This document shows, one piece after another, positions 36,721 through 44,673 of a DNA stretch of 64,000 nucleotides (the first letter of the stretch is position 1; each line of letters starts with the position of its first letter). This DNA comes from Limnochorda sp. L945t (GTDB taxonomy: Bacteria; Bacillota; Limnochordia; Limnochordales; Geochordaceae). A program made the position numbers and the translations under genes. The stretch is from positions 1,674,001-1,738,000 of the forward strand of contig NZ_CP141615.1 of assembly GCF_035593305.1 (NCBI RefSeq). Reading direction: 5' to 3'. The notes below the pieces were generated by a model. That model saw only the letters and a list, made by a program, of their open reading frames with translations, made no database searches and was not told the DNA's origin.

Positions 36721-37347
36721 CTACGTCAATTGCATCGCCTGCAGCGCCTCTCTGGCGTTGGCGGCCAGGAGCAAGGCGAGCGCCAGCACCACGCCGAGCC
36801 ACTCCTGGCGGCGCAGGCCTGGCGGCTCGATCCGGACCAGTTGCTGCCGGAACGACCACCAGTGACCAAGGATCCTATACCGGGCCAGGCCGCGCAGGGA
36901 GACGGCCAGCAGGACGTACGCGGTGATCTCGTAGATCCCGGACCGGCCGAAGACAACGAAAGAAGGGGCCATCCGGCCCTGCGGGATGGGGATGGCGAAC
37001 GAATTGGTCCCGAGGAACGCTCCGTACAGGAGCGCGTTCCACAGGGGCACGAGGTAGCCCAGCGAAAAGCCCCCTTCGGTCTCCACGAGGCTCGCCACGC
37101 CGGTCACCAGGCCCGCCGATGCCAGGTTGACGCCGGCGATCCGCAACCATTCGGCAACGAACGTCCTCTCGGTCGTTGCGCCGCCGGCGAGGCGACTGCC
37201 CGGGAAAATCCCCCGCAGCATGCCCTCGGGCAGCCATGCGCAGCTGACCACCCATGCGATCACGAAGGCCGCGGCTACTCCTACCCACAGCGCCAGGAAT
37301 CGCACCCAGACGCTGTCGTGCAGGAGCAAGCCCCTGGCCAGTCGCAC
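36721..37347 (-). CDS. Multi-pass membrane protein, possibly SpoIIM-like
   Basis: 208 residues with about five hydrophobic segments (FLALWVGVAAAFVIAWVVSC; LVPLWNALLYGAFLGTNSFA; GIYEITAYVLLAVSLRGLA; WLGVVLALALLLAANA). GRSGIYEITAYVLLAVS resembles the HGxxELpA region of SpoIIM-family proteins, but the match is weak. Convergent with aspS. No operon partner on its strand. Confidence 0.6.
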   Translation of the reverse strand: MRLARGLLLHDSVWVRFLALWVGVAAAFVIAWVVSCAWLPEGMLRGIFPGSRLAGGATTERTFVAEWLRIAGVNLASAGLVTGVASLVETEGGFSLGYLVPLWNALLYGAFLGTNSFAIPIPQGRMAPSFVVFGRSGIYEITAYVLLAVSLRGLARYRILGHWWSFRQQLVRIEPPGLRRQEWLGVVLALALLLAANAREALQAMQLT

Positions 37348-37747
37348 CCCAACCAGCCTCCCCCTTCGGACTGCGCGAGTGCAGCGCGCAGGTGCCGGGG
37401 TACCAGAAACCGAACCTTACCGCTCGGCGGTTTGTACTACGGCGGAAGTGCGACGCATCCTTTCCTGAATCGTTCCCTTGAGGCCGTCCCTGCCCGCAGC
37501 CAGAGGCCCATGGCGCTGAAGCGCGGCGCAACCAGGTCGCCGCTGGCCAGACCGGTCCATGCCGGCGGCGCGGCGGGGCAGCGCCCCAGCCCATTTTGCA
37601 GCAGCGCGTGCCTCCGTTGAACGGGCCAGGCAGCGTCGTTCGGCTCCCCTCATGGTGCGATTGAGAGGAGCCGGGGACACCGTCACGAAGTGTCACGGCG
37701 AGCGGTTGCTTGGCGACCTGCACCTGCGTGAGGGAGAGGTGCCGACG
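37348..37747. other. Intergenic stretch, nothing recognised
   Basis: About 400 bp between divergent genes (membrane protein leftward, DinB rightward). It must hold both promoters but I see no convincing -35/-10 pair, repeat or RNA element. Confidence 0.5.
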
Positions 37748-38209
37748 GTGGGCCTGATACCTGAGTTCGTGCTACGAGCGATGAGCGAGCGTCCGTTTCA
37801 GCTCATCGAGCTATGCCACAGGCTGCCCGACGGCTGGTGGACGTGGCAGCCGCACCCCCGGGTGATGAGCATCCGGACCATTCTCGTGCACATGATGGAG
37901 GCCGAGGAGAGCTGGGTGTCGCACATCGTCAAAGGCGAGGCGCGGCCTGACCGCAGGTCCTCCGCGTTCGCCTCGCCCGATGTGCTGGAAGCCGTGTGGC
38001 GGCCGGTGCGGGCTCGCACCGTAGAATGGCTCGCCAGCCTCGACGAATCCGCCCGCACCGAGAAGCGCAGGATCCCGGGCACGCCGACCGAGGTGACGCT
38101 CGAAGCCATTGCCTGGCACCTCGTCACCCACGACTTCCACCACAAAGGGCAGGTATGCACCCGGCTCGCCATGCTCGGCGTGGAGGTGCCCGACCTCGAC
38201 ATCATCTGA
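37748..38209 (+). CDS. DinB family protein
   Basis: 153 residues, the usual length of a DinB four-helix bundle. The metal-site histidines appear in ILVHMMEAEESWVSHI and HLVTHDFHHKGQVCTRLAML. Family members are metal-dependent enzymes, some of them thiol transferases; the substrate is unknown. GTG 37748 has GGGAGAGGTG upstream; the frame is open further upstream without similarity. Followed 43 bp later by a methyltransferase gene. Confidence 0.85.
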   Translation: MGLIPEFVLRAMSERPFQLIELCHRLPDGWWTWQPHPRVMSIRTILVHMMEAEESWVSHIVKGEARPDRRSSAFASPDVLEAVWRPVRARTVEWLASLDESARTEKRRIPGTPTEVTLEAIAWHLVTHDFHHKGQVCTRLAMLGVEVPDLDII

Positions 38210-38252
38210 AGCAGCCCGGACGTCATCCTGGCACATCGATGGGGGGACTGCC

Positions 38253-39029
38253 GTGGACGATTACCGTACCATCAACCGCCTGGCCTGGAGCAAACTCGTC
38301 CGCCACGGCTGCGTCTGGACCCGGCCGGTCGCCCGGGACGATCTCGCCCGCGCCCGGGAGCTGGTCGATCCCTACGGCTGGGTCGAATGGAAGCCCGGCC
38401 TCGAGGTGCTGTGCCTCGCTTCGGGAGGCGGTCAGCAGGCAGTGCTGTTCGCCGCATCCGGCGCCAGGGTGACCAGCTACGACCTGACCCCCGAACAGCT
38501 CGAACGGGACCGCGAAACCGCCGAACGCTTCGGCCTTCATGTGGAGACGGTCGAGGGCGACATGTGTGACCTGGGGGCACTGGTCGGGGCCGGCAGGGTC
38601 TACGACCTGGTTTACCAGCCCGTCTCCTCCGACTACGTGCCCGACGTCAACGTGGTGTACCGGGAGGTGGCCCGGGTGCTGCGCGCGGGCGGCCAGTACT
38701 TGGTCACGCACTGGAACCCGATTTACTGGCAACTTGACGAACAGTGGACCGGGGGATACCGGGTCGTCCTCCCTCAAAAGCCTGGCGACCGGCGGGTGCA
38801 GGAACAATGGGAGATTGACGGACGGAAGGTGCCTGTCGGCACGGTGACGTTCTTCCACCCACTTGATGACCTCGTCGGCGGCTTGTGCCGCGCTGGGTTC
38901 GTCATCGAAGCTTTCCGGGAAGGCGACCGGGGGGATCCCGACGCGACGCCCGGTTCATGGGATCATCTGCGCGCCTTCTTCCCGCCGCTGTTGGCCATAA
39001 AGGCGCGGCGGGTGCCGCCCGCGCAGTGA
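38253..39029 (+). CDS. Class I SAM-dependent methyltransferase
   Basis: 258 residues. SAM-binding motif I VLCLASGGGQQAVLFAASG with the following acidic VTSYDLTPEQLERDRE; motif around VEGDMCDLGAL; then VYREVARVLRAGGQYLVTHW, typical of UbiE-type small-molecule methyltransferases. GTG 38253 follows a GGGGGGA site. It may be co-transcribed with the DinB gene. Substrate unknown. Confidence 0.88.
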   Translation: MDDYRTINRLAWSKLVRHGCVWTRPVARDDLARARELVDPYGWVEWKPGLEVLCLASGGGQQAVLFAASGARVTSYDLTPEQLERDRETAERFGLHVETVEGDMCDLGALVGAGRVYDLVYQPVSSDYVPDVNVVYREVARVLRAGGQYLVTHWNPIYWQLDEQWTGGYRVVLPQKPGDRRVQEQWEIDGRKVPVGTVTFFHPLDDLVGGLCRAGFVIEAFREGDRGDPDATPGSWDHLRAFFPPLLAIKARRVPPAQ

Positions 39030-39122
39030 GCCCGGCCCCGGAGGTAGAGTCCTTCGTACCCCAGGAGCACCTCCGCCGCCGACTCCAAAGGAAGCAGACC
39101 ACGCTTGAGAAACATCCTGCCA

Positions 39123-40433
39123 TCATTGGGCACTGCCACCGGCATTGACCACGCTCGCGCTCGTGGCCAGGGCGCGAATCGGTCTGACACCGGAAGTGAT
39201 GAGAGCCATGACGACCACCAGAATCCCGGCGATGATGAACATGAGACCGATGCCTCTGCCCGGACCCGTGCCGATCACGTGGCCGACGGAAGAAGCCAGC
39301 AGGCCCCCCTCTTCGAGAAACGGATTGAAGACATGATCCGCCAGCAGCCCCGATATGCCGTACGCGACAATGAATCCGAGCTGGGACAGGATGCCGATGA
39401 TTCCCCAAACCCGGCCCTGTTTGTCGTTAGGGATATTCCTCCGGATCAACACATCAGCGCTGGCATTCACGAAGGGCAACGCGCTCAGGAAGAGAAAGCC
39501 GGCTGCGATGATGAAATGAACGTTCGTCGTCACGCCCATGAGCGACAGCGCCAATCCGGCGATAACCAAACCGATGACCAACATGTCCATATACCGGTGC
39601 CCCATGCTGAACATCCCGATCAGCATGCTGCTTATCAGCATGCCGACGGCACTGACCGATTGGATCGTACCCAACGTCCTGGCATCGGCGAAAGAGAGCA
39701 CCATCGGTCCGATCAACGTTTGAAGGAAGCCAAGGTAGAACGTCACAACCGAAATAACCAAAATCAGAAGCGCAACGCCGCGGTTTGAAACGATGGCACG
39801 CCAACCTTCGGCCAAATCTTTCATCCAGTGGCCGGTTTCCGCGCCCTGTTCCGATCGCTTCATCTGCTTCTTGATGACAAGAACGGCGAAAACAGCGACA
39901 ACAAAGGTACCAATATCGACCGCCAATACCGTCTCGATGTTTGAGAAGCTAAACAATGTACCGGCAATGAAGGGAGAAAGCAAGAATTTGGATGATTCCG
40001 CCAACTGGACAAGGCCGCTGCCTTTCGAATACTGCTCTTCGGTCAGCCAATCGGTGGCCGAAGCTTTGTAAGCGGGGCTTTGCAATGCAACAAAGATCGA
40101 GCTTACCGTCACCCCGGCATAAATGTGCCACATGTCCACGTCTCCGAACAGCATCGTCAGCAAGATGAAAACAACGCCGGATGCCGAACCGAGATCACCG
40201 ATGATCATCATGGCCCTGCGATCAAATCGATCGGCCAGAACGCCGCCAATCGGCCGCAGCAATATGGACGGTAAGAACGAAAGGAGCGTAATCAGGGCAA
40301 CGTTGGTCGCCAGTCGCGTTCGCTCGAACGCATAAACCACCAGGGAAAAAGCAGTCATACCGCTTCCGATCGAGGACACCAGCTGTCCGCCCCAAACCAC
40401 CAGAAAGTTCGTGAACGACTTGTCTTGATCCAC
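39123..40433 (-). CDS. MFS efflux transporter (drug exporter type), horizontally acquired
   Basis: 436 residues, 12 transmembrane segments, with RPIGGVLADRFDRRAMMIIG as motif A; the overall type is that of macrolide-type exporters. Codon use is visibly more AT-rich and unlike the neighbours on either side, pointing to recent acquisition from a moderate-GC Bacillota (inference). The next gene on the strand is a damaged ABC ATPase of similar composition. Confidence 0.88.
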   Translation of the reverse strand: MDQDKSFTNFLVVWGGQLVSSIGSGMTAFSLVVYAFERTRLATNVALITLLSFLPSILLRPIGGVLADRFDRRAMMIIGDLGSASGVVFILLTMLFGDVDMWHIYAGVTVSSIFVALQSPAYKASATDWLTEEQYSKGSGLVQLAESSKFLLSPFIAGTLFSFSNIETVLAVDIGTFVVAVFAVLVIKKQMKRSEQGAETGHWMKDLAEGWRAIVSNRGVALLILVISVVTFYLGFLQTLIGPMVLSFADARTLGTIQSVSAVGMLISSMLIGMFSMGHRYMDMLVIGLVIAGLALSLMGVTTNVHFIIAAGFLFLSALPFVNASADVLIRRNIPNDKQGRVWGIIGILSQLGFIVAYGISGLLADHVFNPFLEEGGLLASSVGHVIGTGPGRGIGLMFIIAGILVVVMALITSGVRPIRALATSASVVNAGGSAQ

Positions 40434-40501
40434 GGCTCACCAATCCCTCTCTTCACCTGTCATATATCTGTATTACGGCCGAATGGAATCCCTTCAGCGA
40501 G

Positions 40502-40834
40502 CTAAAGGCCCAGATTGCTCAGCCAATCAGTAAGCAGGTTCTCCCTCTCTTTCCTGCTGTTGGCGCTTCCGTTTTCACATTTCTCCAGCCGCTTTTCCGC
40601 AACGAGCCGGCCGTCCAGCATGAACAACACCCGCTCCGTTGTGGCCGCGACTTTGATATCATGGGTGACGAGCAAAATCGTCGCCCCCGAACGGTTCATT
40701 TCCGCCAAGAGCGCCATGATTTCGCCGGCGGCATACGAGTCGAGCGCGCCGGTCGGCTCATCGCCGAACAGAATGTCCGGATCCTTGATCAGCGAACGGC
40801 ATATCGCCGCCCAGAGCCTGCGCCGATAACTCAA
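40502..40834 (-). pseudogene. ABC transporter ATPase, C-terminal fragment
   Basis: 110 residues retaining Walker B and D-loop (DPDILFGDEPTGALDS) and the switch histidine (ILLVTHDIK). The signature region, expected LSGGQ, reads LSYRRRLWAAICRSL, as if altered by small indels, and everything upstream including Walker A is missing. Close to the MacB/LolD type. Composition matches the AT-richer MFS gene beside it. The cut lies where IS110-associated sequence begins. Confidence 0.8.
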
Positions 40835-40835
40835 C

Positions 40836-41219
40836 CACCCCGGTCAAAGGCCTGATGGGCCGAGGTCCTCAGGAATAGGGGCTCCGGGTGCTCTTTCTGT
40901 TTTTCGCTAGAAAGGCCCGGCCCGGGCCTCCAGGAAAAGGCAAGCACCCCCGGGTGGCGAATCGACGGTCGCCAGAAAGGCAACATCCAGGGGGTGCCCC
41001 AGCCGATGGGAGATGGCCCCTCCCGCCGGCGGTTGCGACAGTGCTCTAAGGTCCTTGTCAAGGGGGTCGGATCAGCTCCGTGAAGCTGCCTGGAGAGGTT
41101 CGCGGCATTGACAGCCCTCCTGCAGGTCGGTAGCTTGAGTACGGGGCTGGTATTGTTGGGGACCAGCGGAGCGGTCCGCCGAATGCCTCTTGCGTCATGC
41201 CAGCCCTCGCCTGTGCTAC
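40836..41219 (-). ncRNA. Non-coding end of IS110-type element, candidate bridge (seek) RNA region
   Basis: 384 bp lie between the transposase stop and the cut ABC gene. They carry no convincing frame but several hairpins on the minus strand, for example GGACC-GCTCCGCT-GGTCC and a GGCCCGGGCCGGGCC block. IS110-family elements are known to encode a structured guide RNA in a non-coding end. That this is that RNA is inference from position and structure. Confidence 0.3.
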
Positions 41220-42533
41220 TCAGGCGGCCGCGTTGCGCCGTCGCTGTCGCTGGCGCACCTCTTCGGGTACCTTCCACTGCTGGGCCAGGGCGCGAGCCTG
41301 GGCCGCCGTAATGGGTTGCCCCTCCAGATTCCGGAGTACGTAGGAGCGATGCTCTTTGAGCACGGTGAAGATCCGATCCAGCAAGTGCACGCCTACCTCG
41401 CACACCGCTTTGGCATGGGGAGCCCCCTTCATCACCATGGCCCGGTAGTAGATGAACGCGAGCTGTGGGTCGCTATGGCGGGCGCGATCGGCGGCCAAAA
41501 ACAGGATCCGCTTCAGCCACGATGGGCCGGCTTTGCTCATCCGGCCGTGCCGCTTACGCAGCCCCGAGGCCTCGACCCGCGGCACCCACCCGCTATAGTC
41601 CCGCAGCTGCCGGCTGTGGACCAGCACCTGAACCAGCGGAGCCAGCGCCAGGAACGCCGGCGCCGCAACCCGACCGACGCCGGGCAGGCTCTCCACGGAG
41701 CCATCGGGATCCAGGAGCCGGTAGAGGGCGTAGTTGCGCTCTTGCACGCGTTCCAAAGCATCGCGGATGGTTTGCAACAGCTTCCACTCGGTGGAGATGA
41801 CCGTATCCAGCCCGCTGGCGGGAGCGGCCGGGATCCAGCCCAGCGCCACCGCCTGCTGGCCCAGTTGCACGAGCTCGCGGGCCAGGCCGAGCGATACCTT
41901 TTTCCCGCTCTGGCGCTCAAGCGCCTCGGCCAAGGCTTCCGGGGTCTGGCGCGCCAGGCGGCTGGCATGGGTCCAATGCAGGTAGACGGCTTTGGTGAGC
42001 GGGCTGTCGAGATCCGATAGAACAGCTGGAAGGCCCGGGACCGCCTCATCGACGGCCGCTTTCAGCGCTTTGGTCACGTTGCCGAGCAGCATGGCGAGCT
42101 TGTGTTCCAGCTTCACCCCGCGACGCAGCGCCTCCCAGTGGGCGCCTGTAGGGCGCACCACTCGGTTGAGGTGCTCCGGATGGGCTCCCAGATGCGCCAG
42201 CGCCAGCGCATCGGTTCGGTCGGTCTTGCGCCGCTTGTCGCCCAGGGCCGCCCGCATGGCCTTCACTTGCTCCGCGCCGGCCCAGAAGACCGCGTGGCCC
42301 TGGTCCACCAGGTAGTAGGCCAGCATCTTGGAGACCCCGCCGCTGGGCTCCAGCACGAACCGAAACTCCGTCCCCTGGGGCGCCTGGCTCACCATCGTGT
42401 TCAGGAACTTCTCGAGCTCGGTGATGGCATGGGAAAACTTCGTCTTGCGTACCGGGCGCTGCTCGTCGTCAAGCACCTGCGCCGTGTGGGCCGACTTGCT
42501 CCCGACGTCGATCCCCACCATCCAGGTCGGCAA
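41220..42533 (-). CDS. IS110 family transposase (DEDD recombinase)
   Basis: 437 residues. The N-terminal RuvC-like DEDD domain has VGIDVGSKSAHTAQVL, FVLEPSGGVSKML and DKRRKTDRTDALALAHLG. The C-terminal Tnp20-type domain has VESLPGVGRVAAPAFLALAP and a serine-containing SKAGPSWLKRILFLAADRAR. Length is at the long end for IS110. The reading frame is complete and likely functional. Flanking sequence does not show a simple insertion: the other half of the ABC gene is not on the far side. Confidence 0.92.
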   Translation of the reverse strand: MPTWMVGIDVGSKSAHTAQVLDDEQRPVRKTKFSHAITELEKFLNTMVSQAPQGTEFRFVLEPSGGVSKMLAYYLVDQGHAVFWAGAEQVKAMRAALGDKRRKTDRTDALALAHLGAHPEHLNRVVRPTGAHWEALRRGVKLEHKLAMLLGNVTKALKAAVDEAVPGLPAVLSDLDSPLTKAVYLHWTHASRLARQTPEALAEALERQSGKKVSLGLARELVQLGQQAVALGWIPAAPASGLDTVISTEWKLLQTIRDALERVQERNYALYRLLDPDGSVESLPGVGRVAAPAFLALAPLVQVLVHSRQLRDYSGWVPRVEASGLRKRHGRMSKAGPSWLKRILFLAADRARHSDPQLAFIYYRAMVMKGAPHAKAVCEVGVHLLDRIFTVLKEHRSYVLRNLEGQPITAAQARALAQQWKVPEEVRQRQRRRNAAA

Positions 42534-42863
42534 TGTTCATACCCCCGATAGCGCTGAGATGTCAGGCGGGTAAGGGCCTCCCGGACGGCTGCAGCTCCAA
42601 ACTTGTCTCTGATGAGGCGCCGCCGCTCGGCCCAAGAGGGCCGGAGGGCTCGCCAATGCTCTGTAATCGGGCCCTGGCAGCCGGCGGGAAGCAAACGCTC
42701 TGTCCGTCAAGGGCCTACGCCCTGATTCGTCTAGTGGTCGCCTCGTCCCGCCCCCGCCAGAGTAAGCCGTCGCTGAAGCGAGCCCTTCCAGCCACACTTA
42801 TCCCCTTATCCACAGCCATCCACAGGGGTTCCCCCCGGCCCCCCTCCCCCGGGCTACTACGTC
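42534..42863. other. Upstream non-coding side of the IS110 element
   Basis: 330 bp with no convincing gene. It may hold the transposase promoter and, if this is a 5'-type IS110, the guide RNA instead of the 3' side. A stretch with TTATCCCCTTATCCACAG near 42798 is AT-richer. No element boundary could be fixed by eye. Confidence 0.4.
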
Positions 42864-43169
42864 ATGGTCGCGGGACGAGAGGCCTACCGGGAAGGACCGT
42901 ACAAGTTCGTCAGGTACGCCGGATCTACCTTCCGCCTGGGCCAGCATCTGCACCGTCTGCGGGATCACCGCAAGCGGGTGGAGATCCCGGGTGCCGTCAT
43001 CGGCGGCGTCGTCCTCTTCGGCTTGGCCCTGCGGGTGCCGTCGCGGATGGAGCTGGACCGGTGGGTGCGCGAGGGGCCTTTCGGAAGCTCCTGGGCCGGC
43101 GGCGTCCCCCCCCCCTTGCGCGACTGCATCCGGGACTGGGCGAGCCTCGCCAAGCTTCCGGGCCCTTGA
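42864..43169 (+). pseudogene. Probable N-terminal fragment of a DDE transposase
   Basis: 101 residues: GPYKFVRYAGSTFRLGQHL, KRVEIPGAVIGGVVLFGLAL and PSRMELDRWVREGPF look like the N-terminal region of an IS4-like transposase, and PPPLRDCIRDWASLAKL like the following helix. The catalytic part is missing; the frame stops just before the AbiE promoter. The assignment is from general resemblance only. Confidence 0.35.
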
Positions 43170-43212
43170 CATGTCGAGCGTTAGTCGCATAGGATTAGAC
43201 GAACGCTCGACA
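43166..43212 (+). promoter_or_regulatory. AbiE promoter with palindromic operator
   Basis: -35 TTGACA (43166-43171), 18 bp spacer, -10 TAGGAT (43190-43195). Perfect 11-bp inverted repeats, TGTCGAGCGTT (43172-43182) and AACGCTCGACA (43202-43212), flank the -10 box. AbiEi antitoxins bind such repeats to repress their own operon, so this is very probably the AbiEi operator. Confidence 0.85.
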
Positions 43213-43239
43213 CGACGTGTGGGCCAGGAGGTGAAGCCT

Positions 43240-43875
43240 TTGCCACGAACGACTCGGAACCCAAGCCCCGAGCGGCTTTTCGAGATCGCCTCGGTGCAGG
43301 CGGGGTACTTCACCGCGGCACAGGCCCGCAGTGCCGGCTACACCAGACAGAATCTGGCGTATCACGTGGCGGCCGGGCGCTTCGAGCGAGTTGCCCGAGG
43401 TCTCTACCGGCTTCGCCAGTATCCCTCGTTTCCGTATGAGGACGTCGCTGCCGCCTGGCTCAAGGCGGGGCCTCACAGGGCAGTAGTATCGCACGAGACG
43501 GCCTTGGTGCTCCACGATCTGTCGGCCGTGCGGCCAGACAAGATCGACCTGACCGTGGAGCGACCGCATCGACCGGCAGGAAACCGGCCCCGTCTTCCCG
43601 GTGTGCGCATCCACACGACCGTGCAGCCCCTTGATGCCCAGGACGTTGTCCGTATCGCGGGGGTTCGAGTGACCTCGGCAGTTCGTACCATCCTCGACGC
43701 CGCCGATGCCGGCACCGACCTGGATCAGATCGTGGCCGCCGTCCGTGAAGGTATCAAGCGGGGGCTCTTCACCCCCTCGGAGATGGAAGAGGCCGCCCGA
43801 ACGCGAAGGGCGCGGGTGCGTCGCCTGATCTCGGTAGCTCTTCAGGAGGCCGGATATGGCTCGGCAGTTCACTGA
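43240..43875 (+). CDS. AbiEi family type IV antitoxin
   Basis: 211 residues. N-terminal winged helix (SPERLFEIASVQAGYFTAAQARSAGYTRQNLAYHV), then the AbiEi antitoxin domain (RVARGLYRLRQYP, VVSHETALVLHDLSAVRP, IDLTVERPHRPAG). TTG 43240 is chosen because AGGAGG lies 8 bp upstream; GTG 43231 overlaps that site. Type IV antitoxins counter AbiEii without direct binding and repress the operon. The overlapping toxin gene downstream is broken. Confidence 0.88.
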   Translation: MPRTTRNPSPERLFEIASVQAGYFTAAQARSAGYTRQNLAYHVAAGRFERVARGLYRLRQYPSFPYEDVAAAWLKAGPHRAVVSHETALVLHDLSAVRPDKIDLTVERPHRPAGNRPRLPGVRIHTTVQPLDAQDVVRIAGVRVTSAVRTILDAADAGTDLDQIVAAVREGIKRGLFTPSEMEEAARTRRARVRRLISVALQEAGYGSAVH

Positions 43876-44140
43876 CGCGGCGTCCTTTCGGGCTTCCATC
43901 GAAGGTCGGCTGCGGGCCCATGCCCGAAAGCTCGGCATTCAGGCTGTGGTCGTGCGACTGCAGGCTGCCCTAGAACGCCTGATGGCGCGTCTCGTGGTGG
44001 TCGCGCCCGGTCGGTGGGCGTTGAAGGGCGGCCTTGCACTCGACACCCGCCTGGGAGAGCGGGCCAGGGCGTCTATGGACACCGTTATCGCCCACCCTCC
44101 GGCGGGCGTCCTCGAGAGCACCCAGAGCGTGTTCGTGTAG
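43856..44140 (+). pseudogene. AbiEii-type nucleotidyltransferase toxin, truncated
   Basis: The first ~75 residues are AbiEii-like: FRASIEGRLRAHARKLG, RLQAALERLMARL and the substrate-binding start KGGLALDTRLGERARAS. The family continues with a KDLD-type metal motif at this point; here the sequence changes abruptly after SMDT (about 44080) and stops at 94 residues against about 300. The catalytic core is gone. The gene overlaps AbiEi by 20 bp, as in intact AbiE operons. Confidence 0.8.
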
Positions 44141-44613
44141 CTCCTCCGGAATGGCGAGCATGCCAATTTAGAGCCACGGGTAGCTCTCCGCCGGGCCCGT
44201 GATGGGCTTCACCTCGTCCGCGTACAGCCGTACCGCAACCTCTCTGCGGGAGGGCAAGCCGAACAGCCCCACTGCCATGCCGTCCCTTCTCCTCGCGGAG
44301 CTCCCCCACAAGGCCCGAAACCCTCCGCGGCCGTCTTCCCCCGTCTCGCTGTTCACGCGCCACGGCGGTCCGCGCAGATGGCACGGAAATCGCACGCCCT
44401 GTATCTCGCCGCCTCGGTGGCCGGAGGGTAGCGTCCGGTTCGCAGACCATCGACCCACTGCTGCAGCCGCACCACCCGCACCCTGACCGCCCGCCCTTCC
44501 CAGGTCCCTGCCGCCGATCCTCGCCCTCCGCCGCTCGTGCCTCGACCCTGGCGATTCGTCCCGCCAGCCCGCGCACCTGCTGCGGTACGGTCGCCCCGGC
44601 TGGAGTTTGACAC
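44085..44613 (-). pseudogene. Debris of one or more genes, including a PD-(D/E)XK nuclease-like tail
   Basis: On the minus strand 44353-44480 reads RLQQWVDGLRTGRYPP then YRACDFRAICADRR, like the C-terminal end of RecB-type PD-(D/E)XK nucleases. Further downstream, other frames read GLPSRREVAVRLYADEVKP and MLAIPEELHEHALGALEDA, sensible protein sequence separated by stops and shifts. The last piece runs into the AbiEii break point. No function can survive here. Confidence 0.35.
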
Positions 44614-44673
44614 CTCACTTCGTGATTTCCCCGTAACGACGAGGTTTGCTGAGGGCGCGGAAGGGGCGTACCA

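Noticed and set aside
42798-43313. 171-codon minus-strand frame over the AbiE promoter
   Set aside because: Antisense to AbiEi and its well-formed promoter/operator.
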